DNA of 64,000 nucleotides from Candidatus Accumulibacter contiguus (GTDB lineage Bacteria; Pseudomonadota; Gammaproteobacteria; Burkholderiales; Rhodocyclaceae). Within the stretch, counting starts at the first letter, position 1, and the number at the start of each line of letters is the position of its first letter. Positions 22,586 to 30,591 of this stretch are shown here, piece by piece. The stretch is taken from the NCBI RefSeq assembly GCF_012940005.1, contig NZ_SPMX01000029.1:1-64000 (forward strand). The letters are read 5' to 3'. Both the position numbers and the translations under genes were made by a program. A model generated the notes under the pieces. That model saw only the letters and a program-made list of their open reading frames with translations, was not told the DNA's origin and made no database searches.

Positions 22586-25500
22586 ATGCTGGCCAAACTC
22601 ATCGACTGGTCGAGCAGGAACCGTTTCCTGGTCCTGCTGGCCACCCTGTTCGTCATCGTCGGCGGCATCGTCGCCATCCTCAGGACGCCGCTCGACGCAC
22701 TGCCCGACCTCTCGGACGTGCAGGTCATCGTATACACCGAATACCCCGGCCAGGCGCCACAGGTGGTCGAAGACCAGGTCACCTATCCGCTGACCACGGC
22801 GATGCTGTCGGTGCCGAAAGCGAAGGTCGTGCGCGGCTTCTCGTTCTTCGGCGCGTCCTTCGTGTACCTCATCTTCGAGGACGGTACCGACATCTACTGG
22901 GCGCGCTCACGCGTGCTCGAATATCTCAACTTCGCGTCCAGCCGCATGCCCAGGGGGGTGACGCCGCAGATCGGCCCGGACGCGACCGGCGTCGGCTGGG
23001 TCTATCAGTACGCGCTGCTCGGCAAAGACAGGAGCCTCGCCGAGTTGCGCAGCATCCAGGACTGGTATCTGCGCTACCAGCTCAGCAAGGCGCATGGCGT
23101 CGCCGAAGTCGCATCGATCGGCGGTTTCGTTCAGACCTACCAGGTGACGGTCGATCCGGTCAAGCTGCGCGCTTACGGTGTGCCGCTGCGGAAGGTCGTG
23201 CAGGTCATCCGCGATTCCAACCGCGACGTCGGCGGCCGCGTCGTCGAAATGGCCGAAACCGAGTACATGGTGCGCGGCAAGGGCTACCTGCGCGGCATCG
23301 GCGACCTCGAAGCGCTGGTGGTCAAGAGCGACCAGGGGACGCCGGTACTGATCCGCGACATCGCGCGTGTCGAACTGGCGCCCGACGAGCGGCGCGGCCT
23401 GACCGAACTCAATGGCGAAGGCGAGGTGGTCTCCGGCATCGCCATGGCGCGCTACGGCCAGAATGCCCTCGAAGTGATCCACAACCTGAAAACCAGGATC
23501 GCCGAACTCGGCTCCGGCCTGCCCGAAGGGGTGACGGTACAAACCGTCTACGACCGCTCCGAACTCATCCACCGCGCCATCGCCACCCTCAAGAGAACGC
23601 TGATCGAGGAATCGCTGATCGTTGCGCTGGTCTGCATCGTTTTCCTGCTGCATGTGCGCAGCGCGCTGGTGGCGATCCTGATGCTGCCGGTCGGCGTGCT
23701 CATCGCCTTCATCGCCATGCGCCTGCTCGGCATGAACTCCCATCTGATGAGCCTCGGCGGCATCGCCATCGCCATCGGGGCGATGATCGATGCCGCCATC
23801 GTCATGATCGAGAACGCCCACAAGCACCTGGAGCGGCTGCCAGCGCAGCATTCCCGACAGGATCGCGCTGCCGCCATGCTGCTGGCGTGCCAGGAAGTGG
23901 GACCGGCGCTGTTCTTCTCGCTGCTGATCATCACCGTTTCCTTCCTGCCGGTCTTCAGCCTGGAGGGCCAGGAGGGGCGGCTGTTCTCGCCGCTCGCCTT
24001 CACCAAGACCTTTGCCATGGCCGGCGCGGCGATCCTGTCGGTGACGCTGGTGCCGGTGCTGATGCTGGGGCTGATCCGCGGCCGCATCCTGCCGGAAGCG
24101 AGAAATCCGGTGAACCGCGCGCTGATCTGGGGCTACCGGCCGATCATCGCCGGCGTCATGCGCTGGAAGAAGCTGACCATCCTGGCCGCGCTGCTGGTCC
24201 TCGGCATTTCGATCTACCCGGCTTCCAGGCTCGGTTCCGAGTTCATGCCGACGCTCAACGAAGGCACGCTGTTCTACATGCCGACTTCGCTGCCGGGAAT
24301 GTCGATCACCAAGGCGGCCGAGCTGCTGCAGACCCAGAACAAGATCATCCAGAGCTTCCCCGAGGTCGAGTCGGTCTTCGGCAAGGCCGGGCGCGCCAAC
24401 ACGGCAACCGACCCGGCGCCGACCGAGATGTTCGAGACGGTGATCAACCTCAAGCCGGAATCCGAATGGCGCGCCGGCATGACCACCGACCAGCTGATCG
24501 CCGAACTCGACCGGGCCCTGCAGTTCCCCGGCGTCGCCAACGCCTGGACGATGCCGATCAAGGCGCGCATCGACATGCTCTCCACCGGCATTCGCACGCC
24601 GATCGGCATCAAGGTCTTCGGCAAGGATCTCGACGAGATGGAAAAGCTCGCCAAGGCCATCGAGACGGTCGTCAAAGCCGTGCCCGGTACGACCAGCGCC
24701 TTTGCCGAGCGCATCACCGGCGGCTTCTACCTCAACATCGAACCCGACCGGCAGCAACTGGCGCGCTATGGTCTGGCGATCGGCGACCTGCAGGAGGTCA
24801 TCGGCACGGCGCTCGGCGGCGAGATGGTGACCACCACCGTCGAGGGGCGCGAACGCTTCGGCGTCAGCGTTCGCTACCCGCGCGAACTGCGTTCCGATCC
24901 GCAGCAGATCGCGCGTGCCGTGCTGGTGCCGACGATGGACGGCGCCATGGTGCCGCTCGGCCAGGTAGCCCGCGTCGAGGTGACGAAAGGCGCCCCGGCC
25001 ATCCGCACCGAGAACGCCCTCCTCTCGGCGTATATCTTCGTCGACATCCGCGACCGCGACATCGGCGGTTACGTCGCCGACGCCAAGAAAGCGGTGGCGG
25101 AACAGGTCAAGTTCCCGCCCGGCACCTACATTACCTGGAGCGGCCAGTTCGAGTACATGGAGCGCGCCATCGAGAAGATGAAGATCGTCATCCCGCTGAC
25201 GCTGCTGCTGATCTTCCTGTTGCTCTACCTCAACTTCAGGCGCCTGACCGAAACGCTGATCGTCCTGCTGTCGGTGCCGTTCGCGCTGGTCGGCGGCGTC
25301 TGGCTGATGTGGGGGCTAGATTATCACCTGTCGGTCGCGGTTGCCGTCGGCTTCATCGCGCTGGCCGGCGTCGCGGCGGAGACAGGCGTGGTGATGCTGA
25401 TCTATCTCGACCATGCCTGGCAAGCGGTCAAGGAGAGCTGCCGCGCCGCCGGGCGGGAACCGGGGGTCGCCGACCTCTACGCAGCGGTGATGGAAGGCGC

Positions 25501-25717
25501 CGTCGAGCGGGTGCGGCCGAAGATGATGACCGTCGTCGCGATCATGGCCGGCCTGCTGCCGATCCTGTGGGGCACCGGCACCGGTTCCGAGGTGATGAGC
25601 CGCATCGCCGCGCCGATGGTCGGGGGGATGATTTCGTCGACCGTGCTGACGCTGGCGGTGATTCCGGCGATCTATGCGCTGGTCCAGGAATGGCGGCTGC
25701 GGCGCGAGATCGAGTAG
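22586..25717 (+). CDS. cusA: Heavy-metal RND efflux pump, CusA/CzcA family
   Basis: This is the proton-driven inner-membrane pump of the tripartite complex, 1043 aa with the usual 12 transmembrane helices and two large periplasmic loops. The start LIDWSSRNRFLVLLATLFV and the PDLSDVQVIVYTEYPGQAPQ block are diagnostic of the heavy-metal subfamily. Several Met residues in the second porter domain (MPIKARIDMLSTGIRTP region) suit monovalent Cu/Ag transport. It follows cusB by 24 bases. Its last about 330 bases are duplicated, with divergence, at 33667-33993. Confidence 0.93.
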   Translation: MLAKLIDWSSRNRFLVLLATLFVIVGGIVAILRTPLDALPDLSDVQVIVYTEYPGQAPQVVEDQVTYPLTTAMLSVPKAKVVRGFSFFGASFVYLIFEDGTDIYWARSRVLEYLNFASSRMPRGVTPQIGPDATGVGWVYQYALLGKDRSLAELRSIQDWYLRYQLSKAHGVAEVASIGGFVQTYQVTVDPVKLRAYGVPLRKVVQVIRDSNRDVGGRVVEMAETEYMVRGKGYLRGIGDLEALVVKSDQGTPVLIRDIARVELAPDERRGLTELNGEGEVVSGIAMARYGQNALEVIHNLKTRIAELGSGLPEGVTVQTVYDRSELIHRAIATLKRTLIEESLIVALVCIVFLLHVRSALVAILMLPVGVLIAFIAMRLLGMNSHLMSLGGIAIAIGAMIDAAIVMIENAHKHLERLPAQHSRQDRAAAMLLACQEVGPALFFSLLIITVSFLPVFSLEGQEGRLFSPLAFTKTFAMAGAAILSVTLVPVLMLGLIRGRILPEARNPVNRALIWGYRPIIAGVMRWKKLTILAALLVLGISIYPASRLGSEFMPTLNEGTLFYMPTSLPGMSITKAAELLQTQNKIIQSFPEVESVFGKAGRANTATDPAPTEMFETVINLKPESEWRAGMTTDQLIAELDRALQFPGVANAWTMPIKARIDMLSTGIRTPIGIKVFGKDLDEMEKLAKAIETVVKAVPGTTSAFAERITGGFYLNIEPDRQQLARYGLAIGDLQEVIGTALGGEMVTTTVEGRERFGVSVRYPRELRSDPQQIARAVLVPTMDGAMVPLGQVARVEVTKGAPAIRTENALLSAYIFVDIRDRDIGGYVADAKKAVAEQVKFPPGTYITWSGQFEYMERAIEKMKIVIPLTLLLIFLLLYLNFRRLTETLIVLLSVPFALVGGVWLMWGLDYHLSVAVAVGFIALAGVAAETGVVMLIYLDHAWQAVKESCRAAGREPGVADLYAAVMEGAVERVRPKMMTVVAIMAGLLPILWGTGTGSEVMSRIAAPMVGGMISSTVLTLAVIPAIYALVQEWRLRREIE

Positions 25718-25871
25718 TTCGGCTTCCTGGCACGGCAATGCCGCGCCACCCCTGGCGTTCACCAGACCGGCCATGCCGGTGGCTACCGTGGCTGACGCCG
25801 ACAGGCAGCAGGCAGGCATTTCTCGTCGACCGATTTGCCGAGTGTCTCGGCAGCGGCCCTTCCGCCGGTTA
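25391..25871 (+). repeat. 481-bp duplicated segment, copy A (cusA 3' end plus downstream spacer)
   Basis: This stretch is colinear, with no net length change, with 33667-34147. I count about 23 mismatches in 481 bases. It covers the last 109 codons of cusA and 154 bases beyond its stop. The match ends at the shared CCGCCGGTTA. The two copies bracket the cassette and toxin-antitoxin island, so this is either the footprint of insertion or recombination, or the boundary between two related cus loci. Confidence 0.9.
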
Positions 25872-25875
25872 TATG

Positions 25876-26050
25876 GTGCGGGGGCAGAACCCCATCGTCC
25901 TTGACGAACGGAGCGAACCTCAAACTGGCGGTCTATCGCGAACCCATCGACGGGCAATACCGCCGAATGCACAAGCCCACGATCTCCGAAAAAGTAGCAC
26001 CGCTGTGGGTGCCGGGGGTCCGGGTTGCGTTGACGGACGTTCTGGCGTGA
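25876..26050 (+). pseudogene. Uma2-family (DUF820) gene remnant
   Basis: Two pieces of an Uma2-type protein are visible in different frames. GQNPIVLDERSEPQ comes first and corresponds to the QNPIRLNDRCEPQ block of the intact Uma2 gene at 34258. The tail LAVYREPIDGQYRRMHKP followed by the VRVALTDVLA ending comes second. The N-terminal third and the central catalytic part are missing. The remnant begins right at the edge of the duplicated cusA segment. The 80 bases from 26051 to the first attC hold no recognisable gene. Confidence 0.6.
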
Positions 26051-26130
26051 AGGAAATTACGAGGCGTTGGGGGAGCGACTGCGAATAAGACAAGGGCGGT
26101 GGAGTGCCTACACCAGCGCGCAGCGCTTTA

Positions 26131-26199
26131 GTTCAACGTCAACGCTCAGGCGACGGCCGCGGCTTCTTGCGGCCGCTCGCCTGGAACGAATGGTTGGGC
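26131..26199 (+). other. Integron attC recombination site (attC-0)
   Basis: This 69-bp site starts with GTTCAAC (fits RYYYAAC) and ends with GTTGGGC (fits GTTRRRY). Between them an imperfect hairpin forms from CAGGCGACGGCCGC and GCGGCCGCTCGCCTG, with one extra base on the second arm. Core boxes plus an interrupted palindrome with an extrahelical base are the defining features of attC. It is the first of a series in the same orientation. Confidence 0.8.
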
Positions 26200-26221
26200 A
26201 TGGATGCATGATTTCAAGACA

Positions 26222-26270
26222 TGACCCCGCGGCTTGTGCGTGACCCCGCGGCTTTGTGACCCCGCGGCTT
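26222..26270. repeat. Triple TGACCCCGCGGCTT repeat
   Basis: The 14-base unit TGACCCCGCGGCTT occurs at 26222-26235, 26241-26254 and 26257-26270. Related TGACCCCG units, in inverted form, occur just upstream of the RAYT transposase gene (30655-30700). They look like repetitive extragenic palindrome (REP) debris that RAYT proteins act on. Confidence 0.6.
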
Positions 26271-26346
26271 TGGGCGGATGGCCCATGGCACTGAGTGGGG
26301 CGGGATTCGGATAACTTTTAAAGGGCCACTGGGGCGAAATTCGAGA

Positions 26347-26376
26347 TTGACACCCCTTGATGGAGGCTCATACACT
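26347..26376 (+). promoter_or_regulatory. Candidate sigma-70 promoter for the small coiled-coil gene
   Basis: TTGACA (26347-26352), an 18-base spacer and TACACT (26371-26376) lie about 48 bases before the ATG at 26424. Spacing is one base longer than ideal. A strong ribosome site follows downstream. Confidence 0.45.
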
Positions 26377-26423
26377 CTTGAGGGTGCCGTTGGATTTTCT
26401 ATCCTTTGCAAGGAGGCTTGACC

Positions 26424-26666
26424 ATGAGCGACAACGTTGACAATCTGGTTCTTGAGCACTTGCGCGCCTTGCGGGGTGGACAGGACCGCATCGAAAGCGA
26501 GTTGCGGGAGGTCGCCGCCCGGCTTACCAGCCTGGAAGCGAGCACTGCCGCTGGCCGACGCGATAGCGCGCACAACTACGAGGAAATCATCCGGCAACAG
26601 TCAAGTATCGATCAGATCAAGGCGCGAATTGACCGGATTGAAAGACGGCTGGAAATCGCGGGTTGA
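26424..26666 (+). CDS. Small coiled-coil protein of unknown function
   Basis: The 80-aa product is acidic/basic and helical with heptad spacing (IESELREVAARLTSLEAS, then IDQIKARIDRIERRLEIAG), indicating a coiled coil that probably oligomerises. AAGGAGG lies at good distance before ATG 26424, so it is likely expressed. It sits between attC-0 and the next core site, so it may be the gene of a cassette whose 3' attC was damaged. Small proteins like this are common near mobile or toxin-antitoxin regions, but no partner is visible and I do not assign a function. Confidence 0.6.
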   Translation: MSDNVDNLVLEHLRALRGGQDRIESELREVAARLTSLEASTAAGRRDSAHNYEEIIRQQSSIDQIKARIDRIERRLEIAG

Positions 26667-26768
26667 GAAATCACCGGCCGGGCAAAAGAAAAGACTTGAC
26701 CCTGGTTACGCGGCTGGCGAGGCGGCTGTGGTACTTGAAGGAGCCAAGCTTGGCTCATTTTTTGTTGG

Positions 26769-26787
26769 AATGTTAGACCTGACCCCG
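26769..26787 (-). repeat. 19-bp inverted repeat, left arm
   Basis: AATGTTAGACCTGACCCCG is the exact reverse complement of 30684-30702. The pair encloses the integron cassettes. The right arm lies directly before the RAYT gene, so both are probably recognition ends used by that transposase. Confidence 0.8.
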
Positions 26788-26860
26788 CCTTTCCGCGCCT
26801 TTCCGCTGTTCATGAGTACAGTATAATGACGCAAAGTAAATCGTCAAGTAGGATGTCCAC

Positions 26861-26872
26861 TTCACGTTAGCC
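26861..26872 (+). other. Partial attC (3' core box only)
   Basis: TTCACGTTAGCC ends in GTTAGCC, a GTTRRRY core box, 41 bases before the ATPase gene start. No matching RYYYAAC box and hairpin is visible upstream; instead there is REP-like sequence. I read it as the surviving right end of an attC. The same 12 bases recur at 30592-30603. Confidence 0.55.
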
Positions 26873-26906
26873 CGCACCAAGACATCATCACAGGACGGTT
26901 TCCACT

Positions 26907-28355
26907 ATGGACTATGCAGAAGTAAATGCGATCCGAACCCAGTATCAAGCGGGTTTGTGGCCTCAATTTCTACAGATGTTGCAGATCGAAGGATTGCGGG
27001 GCTGGTCAGGGCAGTCCGTTGAGTTTAACTTTCCAGTCGTTGCGATCGTTGGCGAAAATGGGAGCGGCAAGAGCACGTTGATGAAGACTGCTGCTTGCGT
27101 ATATGACAATAAGGACAGAGATAAGCGCTTCTACCCTTCCGCGTTCTTCGTCGAAACTCATTGGGACAAGATACAAGGCGTAAAAATTGACTTTCGGGTA
27201 AGGCGCGGGCCAAACGTCGATAGCTTCCGGACTACGAAGCCAACACAACGATGGCGAGTTCCAGAGAACGGTCCGAAGCGTGATGTTTTCTTGTTAGATA
27301 TTGCTAGGACGCTTCCTCTTGACGCATCAGTCGGCTACGCCAAGATTGCTCGCTTGGCTGCGGCCGAGATTGAAAGCGCGGAAATCAATGACGCCTTTCG
27401 GGAGAGGTTATCGCACGTACTAGGCCGTAATTACAAGAAGGCCCGGTTCGCGACCTCCGACGTGGATAAGAACCGACAGATAGGGCTTCTCGAGCGTGAG
27501 TGGGGCGAACTGTCACAGTTTCATCAAGGCGCGGGAGAAGACGCAACATTGGATCTTTTTCGTACGCTGCAAGGGATACCTGAAAACTCGCTACTACTCA
27601 TCGACGAAGTTGAAGCTTCGCTGCATCCGAGAGCCCAAAGGCGGCTTGTTCGGTTTCTTCTATGGCTCGCCCGTCAGCGCCGCATCCAGGTTGTGCTATC
27701 CACGCATAGCCCATACGTCCTGCAGGAGTTGCCGCAGGAAGCTCGAATACTGCTTCTGCCAGGCCCGCAGGGGCTAAGCGTTGTGTATGGTGTGTCGGCT
27801 GAGTTTGCAATGAGCCGCCTTGACGATGAGGTTCACCCAGAAGTTCATCTCTTCGTTGAAGATCGCGAGGCTGAAGTTCTACTACGCGAAATACTTGCCT
27901 CTACCGAAGAAACGGGAAAGCTATTACACCGCGTCGCAATTAATCCCGTTGGCCCAGCTAATGTTGTGGCTATGCTTGGTGCCTTAGGGAAGACCGGAAA
28001 GCTACCGTATCGCTCGGCGGCCATAGTCGATGGCGATCATGTCGACGCAAATTGTTTATCGTTGCCAGGTACGCTCGCACCGGAGCGCATGGTTTATGCC
28101 GAACTGAAAGCGAAGGGTTGGCCAAACCTATCGCAGCGCTTCGGCATAGGTGCTGGGACACTGCTTACAGCGTTAGAAGATGCGATGCTTGAGCCGGACC
28201 ACCATAAGTGGAATGCGAAGGTAGGGGACCAGATTCTGAAAAGTTCGGTCAGCGTATGGGAAGTGCTTGCCAATGAATGGTGCAGGTCGTGTCTCGACCC
28301 CGAGAAACGCAAGAACCTCGCCGAAGCAATTACCGCAACCGCAGATGCCGGCTAA
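26907..28355 (+). CDS. OLD-like ABC-type ATPase with C-terminal TOPRIM domain (cassette gene)
   Basis: The 482-aa protein combines an SMC/ABC-type ATPase and a TOPRIM nuclease core. Walker A is GENGSGKST (49-57). A signature-like SQFHQGAGE is at 203-211, Walker B LLLIDEVEASLHP at about 229-241 and the STHS switch at 265-268. The TOPRIM acidic residues are Glu318 and Glu321 (FVEDREAEVLL) and Asp375/Asp377 (AIVDGDHVD). Family knowledge: OLD proteins are ATP-regulated nucleases, several of them anti-phage. Here the gene stands alone with no UvrD partner (as in class 1 OLD) and is a gene cassette bounded by attC sites. It is visibly more A/T-rich than the chromosomal genes, consistent with transfer. 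Activity is inference. Confidence 0.82.
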   Translation: MDYAEVNAIRTQYQAGLWPQFLQMLQIEGLRGWSGQSVEFNFPVVAIVGENGSGKSTLMKTAACVYDNKDRDKRFYPSAFFVETHWDKIQGVKIDFRVRRGPNVDSFRTTKPTQRWRVPENGPKRDVFLLDIARTLPLDASVGYAKIARLAAAEIESAEINDAFRERLSHVLGRNYKKARFATSDVDKNRQIGLLEREWGELSQFHQGAGEDATLDLFRTLQGIPENSLLLIDEVEASLHPRAQRRLVRFLLWLARQRRIQVVLSTHSPYVLQELPQEARILLLPGPQGLSVVYGVSAEFAMSRLDDEVHPEVHLFVEDREAEVLLREILASTEETGKLLHRVAINPVGPANVVAMLGALGKTGKLPYRSAAIVDGDHVDANCLSLPGTLAPERMVYAELKAKGWPNLSQRFGIGAGTLLTALEDAMLEPDHHKWNAKVGDQILKSSVSVWEVLANEWCRSCLDPEKRKNLAEAITATADAG

Positions 28356-28419
28356 CCCATCAATCCACCGGACGCTGCGCAATGAAGCCGCGCAGCGCCG
28401 GTGATTTCAAACGTTACGC
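28350..28419 (+). other. Integron attC site (attC-1)
   Basis: This 70-bp site runs from GGCTAAC, which contains the stop codon of the ATPase gene, to GTTACGC. The stem is formed by CCACCGG-A-CGCTGCGC and GCGCAGCG-CCGGTG, leaving a bulged A. Core boxes deviate slightly from consensus. A coding sequence that ends inside the attC is normal for integron cassettes. Confidence 0.75.
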
Positions 28420-28488
28420 GTCGATACATGCGCACCTCGAACGCATGCCGAAAGAGATCTATTTCCACATTAGTTGGTATGGGTAATC

Positions 28489-29280
28489 ATGAAATCACCT
28501 ATTGTGTTCCACCTAACGCGTTGGGGCTCAGCCTTTCTAGCTGCAATAGTCCCGCAGCTCGCCAATGCGCAGATAAGTATCGAAGCGCAAACGAAAGGCC
28601 TTGACGCCATTGCGGATTTCGCTGAGCGTATGTGCGCGAAGATTCCACTTACAGGCAGTAGCGCAACTGTCGAGCTTTCTGGCCAGGCCAAGGCGGAGCT
28701 AAGCAAGCTATTGAAGAAGCTGGCCGATGCAGGCATTGGAGGCGCAGCAAAGTATCAGACTTTTGAGTATGAAAATGTACTGCAGAAGGATCTATTGCAT
28801 GCCGTCAGAATGAGTCAGGATTGCCGAATCACAATATTCAAGGACTTGAACAGCAAGCTGATTCCTTCACCGAGAGCAGAACCTCCGGGTCCCTTGCCGC
28901 AGCCGAGAGTACCTTCGAGGAGCAGATCGTGCGCACCGCAATGGCAGACGTGTGTCGGTTTTGAAAACCTTGCTGGGTTATGGCGAGGCAAGATCCCGCA
29001 CGGGCCAATCCTCTCGGTTGTCGTCGAACCACAAGAAGGTGCCGACGTATACGCGTCACTCGCCATTGAGAAGCAAAAATGCCAGGCGACGCTAAAGCTA
29101 AGTTATGTCAATGACAACATGCTTACCACGTCAGAGTTTTTCTTCAAGCCAGTTCGGGTCACATCTGCATGCCCGAGCATAGAGTCCATCGTCCTTACGC
29201 CTTCGCCAACAACGTCCTGGTTCAATCTGAACAAGCCGGATGGAAACCAACTTACTTTTGTCATCAACAAGAAGATTTAA
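28489..29280 (+). CDS. Secreted protein of unknown function (cassette gene)
   Basis: This 263-aa protein starts MKSPIVFHLTRWGSAFLAAI and has a signal peptide probably cleaved after ANA (about residue 27), so it is periplasmic or exported. The mature N-terminal part is helical and Cys-containing (ERMCAKIPL, then SQDCRI). A Pro/Arg-rich linker (about 127-142) follows. A C-terminal beta-rich domain (LAGLWRGKIPHGPILSVVVE) resembles ligand-binding beta-sheet folds. It lies between attC-1 and attC-2 with its stop 8 bases before attC-2. I do not recognise the family. Four or more Cys suggest disulfides. Confidence 0.7.
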   Translation: MKSPIVFHLTRWGSAFLAAIVPQLANAQISIEAQTKGLDAIADFAERMCAKIPLTGSSATVELSGQAKAELSKLLKKLADAGIGGAAKYQTFEYENVLQKDLLHAVRMSQDCRITIFKDLNSKLIPSPRAEPPGPLPQPRVPSRSRSCAPQWQTCVGFENLAGLWRGKIPHGPILSVVVEPQEGADVYASLAIEKQKCQATLKLSYVNDNMLTTSEFFFKPVRVTSACPSIESIVLTPSPTTSWFNLNKPDGNQLTFVINKKI

Positions 29281-29288
29281 GGTTCAGC

Positions 29289-29365
29289 GCCTAACCCGCG
29301 CTTGCAGGGGACCGACGCCCAGCGGCGCTTCGCTGGGCGTCGGTCCCTGAAGCTACACGTTAGAC
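29289..29365 (+). other. Integron attC site (attC-2)
   Basis: This is the clearest site, 77 bp: GCCTAAC at the left, GTTAGAC at the right. Inside, GGACCGACGCCCAGCG pairs with CGCTGGGCGTCGGTCC around a GCGCTT loop. The lower stem CAGGG/CCCTG leaves one extrahelical G. The left spacer CCGCGCTTGCAG and right spacer GAAGCTACAC follow the usual attC layout. Confidence 0.9.
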
Positions 29366-29386
29366 GCGCAATACAAGGAACCAACC

Positions 29387-29860
29387 ATGCCCGACGTCCA
29401 AAGCCAAAAATCACCTGAAGAAGCGGAGCGCGACGCGCAGGCAATGGCGCGGTTCAGCGCTGCGCTGACGGCCCGTGCCAAGAGCCTGGAAATGCTCTAT
29501 GACTATACGAAGTTCCACATTGGTGTGTATCTAACGCTCACCGCTTCGTACATCACAGTTGCCTCCGTGAAGGTGGTAGACCACAGAGGCCAGCCCTTCG
29601 AGTTCCTCAAGACCGAGCACCACTTGGTCGGCTTGGCTGTACTCTGCTTCTTGCTCGCCGGCTTTGCAGGTGGTGTCATCGTCAGCAGCATTACCCAATT
29701 TGCAGGAGGAAGCAGCAAGGACTTCCTCGAAACGCAGATCGGACCCTGGAACGCCAAAGCAATACATTTCTCTGGAACGACCTGGGCTTACATTGAACAC
29801 ACTTCCTTTTGGGCTGGTCTCCTGTTGGCCATCGCCTCTATCCTTGTGCCGCGCGTCTAA
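29387..29860 (+). CDS. Three-helix membrane protein of unknown function (cassette gene)
   Basis: The 157-aa protein has a polar N-terminal segment of about 40 residues (SPEEAERDAQAMARF) and three hydrophobic helices at about 43-64, 79-100 and 134-155. The arrangement, a cytosolic head and short helices, recalls small pore-forming effector proteins of immune systems (such as SLATT-type), but I see no sequence signature that proves it. Its stop codon lies inside attC-3, so it is a cassette gene. A membrane sensor or effector role is inference only. Confidence 0.7.
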   Translation: MPDVQSQKSPEEAERDAQAMARFSAALTARAKSLEMLYDYTKFHIGVYLTLTASYITVASVKVVDHRGQPFEFLKTEHHLVGLAVLCFLLAGFAGGVIVSSITQFAGGSSKDFLETQIGPWNAKAIHFSGTTWAYIEHTSFWAGLLLAIASILVPRV

Positions 29861-29911
29861 CTCTTCGTTCAAGCGGACGCCTGACGGCGCCACTTAACTC
29901 AAACGTTATGC
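29855..29911 (+). other. Integron attC site (attC-3)
   Basis: This 57-bp site reads GTCTAAC, then CTTCGTTCAAGC, a short GGACGCC/GGCGCC stem, CTTAACTCAAAC and GTTATGC. The flanking spacers are close to the well-known aadA-type attC (TCTAAC, TTCGTTCAAGC, TTAACTCAA). Length matches the classical 59-base element. Confidence 0.88.
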
Positions 29912-29935
29912 ATCTGAGCCGTGGAGCATCGACCG

Positions 29936-30583
29936 ATGAATGAGCTCAACGTTTTCGTCAGCGTCGGCGGTACTGCGACAGAACAGCAGGAGGCGTTCGT
30001 CCGCGCTGTGGAGGATCGACTCCGGAGCGAGGGCCTCATCCCGCACACGGTTGGCCGAAATGCCTTTAGTGCCGACGCCCCGTTGAAGACGGTGACCGAG
30101 TTGCTGGACCGGTGCTCAGGCACCATCGTGATCGCCCTGGAACGCTCATACTTTGCTTCCGGGACGGAGAAGCGTGGTGGCCCCAAGGAGATCGCTCTGG
30201 CCGACGTCAAGCTGCCCACTCCGTGGAATCAGGTTGAGGCAGCCATGACCTACGCCCGCGGTCTCCCATTGATGGTTGTTGTCGAAGCAGGCCTCAAGAG
30301 CGAGGGTCTACTCGAGCGTGGTTATGACTGGTACGTGCAATGGGTGAAGCCAGAAGCCGCCGCTCTAAGTACCAACGAATTCAACGGTGTGTTGGCGAGT
30401 TGGAAGAAGAAGATGATCGAGGCGCCCAAGAAGACTTCCACTTCAAAGATGCCCGCGGATCTCACAGTTGCCGAGCTAGTCGGCGGTCTAAAGCCAGTCC
30501 AGTTGTGGAGCGTCCTTGTGGCTCTATCGGCGATCGTTGCGGGCGCATTCGCGCTCGGCGGAAAGCTCTTCGGTGGTCCGTAG
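29936..30583 (+). CDS. Membrane-anchored TIR- or deoxyribosyltransferase-like protein (cassette gene)
   Basis: The 215-aa product starts NVFVSVGGTATEQQEAFV, a first beta strand and helix like those of TIR and nucleoside 2-deoxyribosyltransferase-like folds. It continues with DRCSGTIVIALERSYF and a NQVEAAMTYARGLPLMVVVE block, where the Glu before the helix fits the catalytic Glu of NAD- or nucleoside-cleaving members. A single C-terminal hydrophobic helix (about 187-209) would anchor it in the membrane. Start ATG 29936 is used. It follows attC-3 as the next cassette. NAD-depleting or nucleotide-sensing function is inference from fold pattern; the family is not firmly identified. Confidence 0.65.
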   Translation: MNELNVFVSVGGTATEQQEAFVRAVEDRLRSEGLIPHTVGRNAFSADAPLKTVTELLDRCSGTIVIALERSYFASGTEKRGGPKEIALADVKLPTPWNQVEAAMTYARGLPLMVVVEAGLKSEGLLERGYDWYVQWVKPEAAALSTNEFNGVLASWKKKMIEAPKKTSTSKMPADLTVAELVGGLKPVQLWSVLVALSAIVAGAFALGGKLFGGP

Positions 30584-30591
30584 ATGCATAA

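Noticed and set aside
22907-24757. 616-codon frame antisense to cusA
   Set aside because: Low-complexity His/Arg/Asp composition and full overlap with a certain RND pump gene.
23887-26088. 733-codon plus frame running from cusA into the downstream region
   Set aside because: Shifted-frame shadow of cusA (Arg/Gly/His-rich); it only joins the Uma2 remnant by chance.
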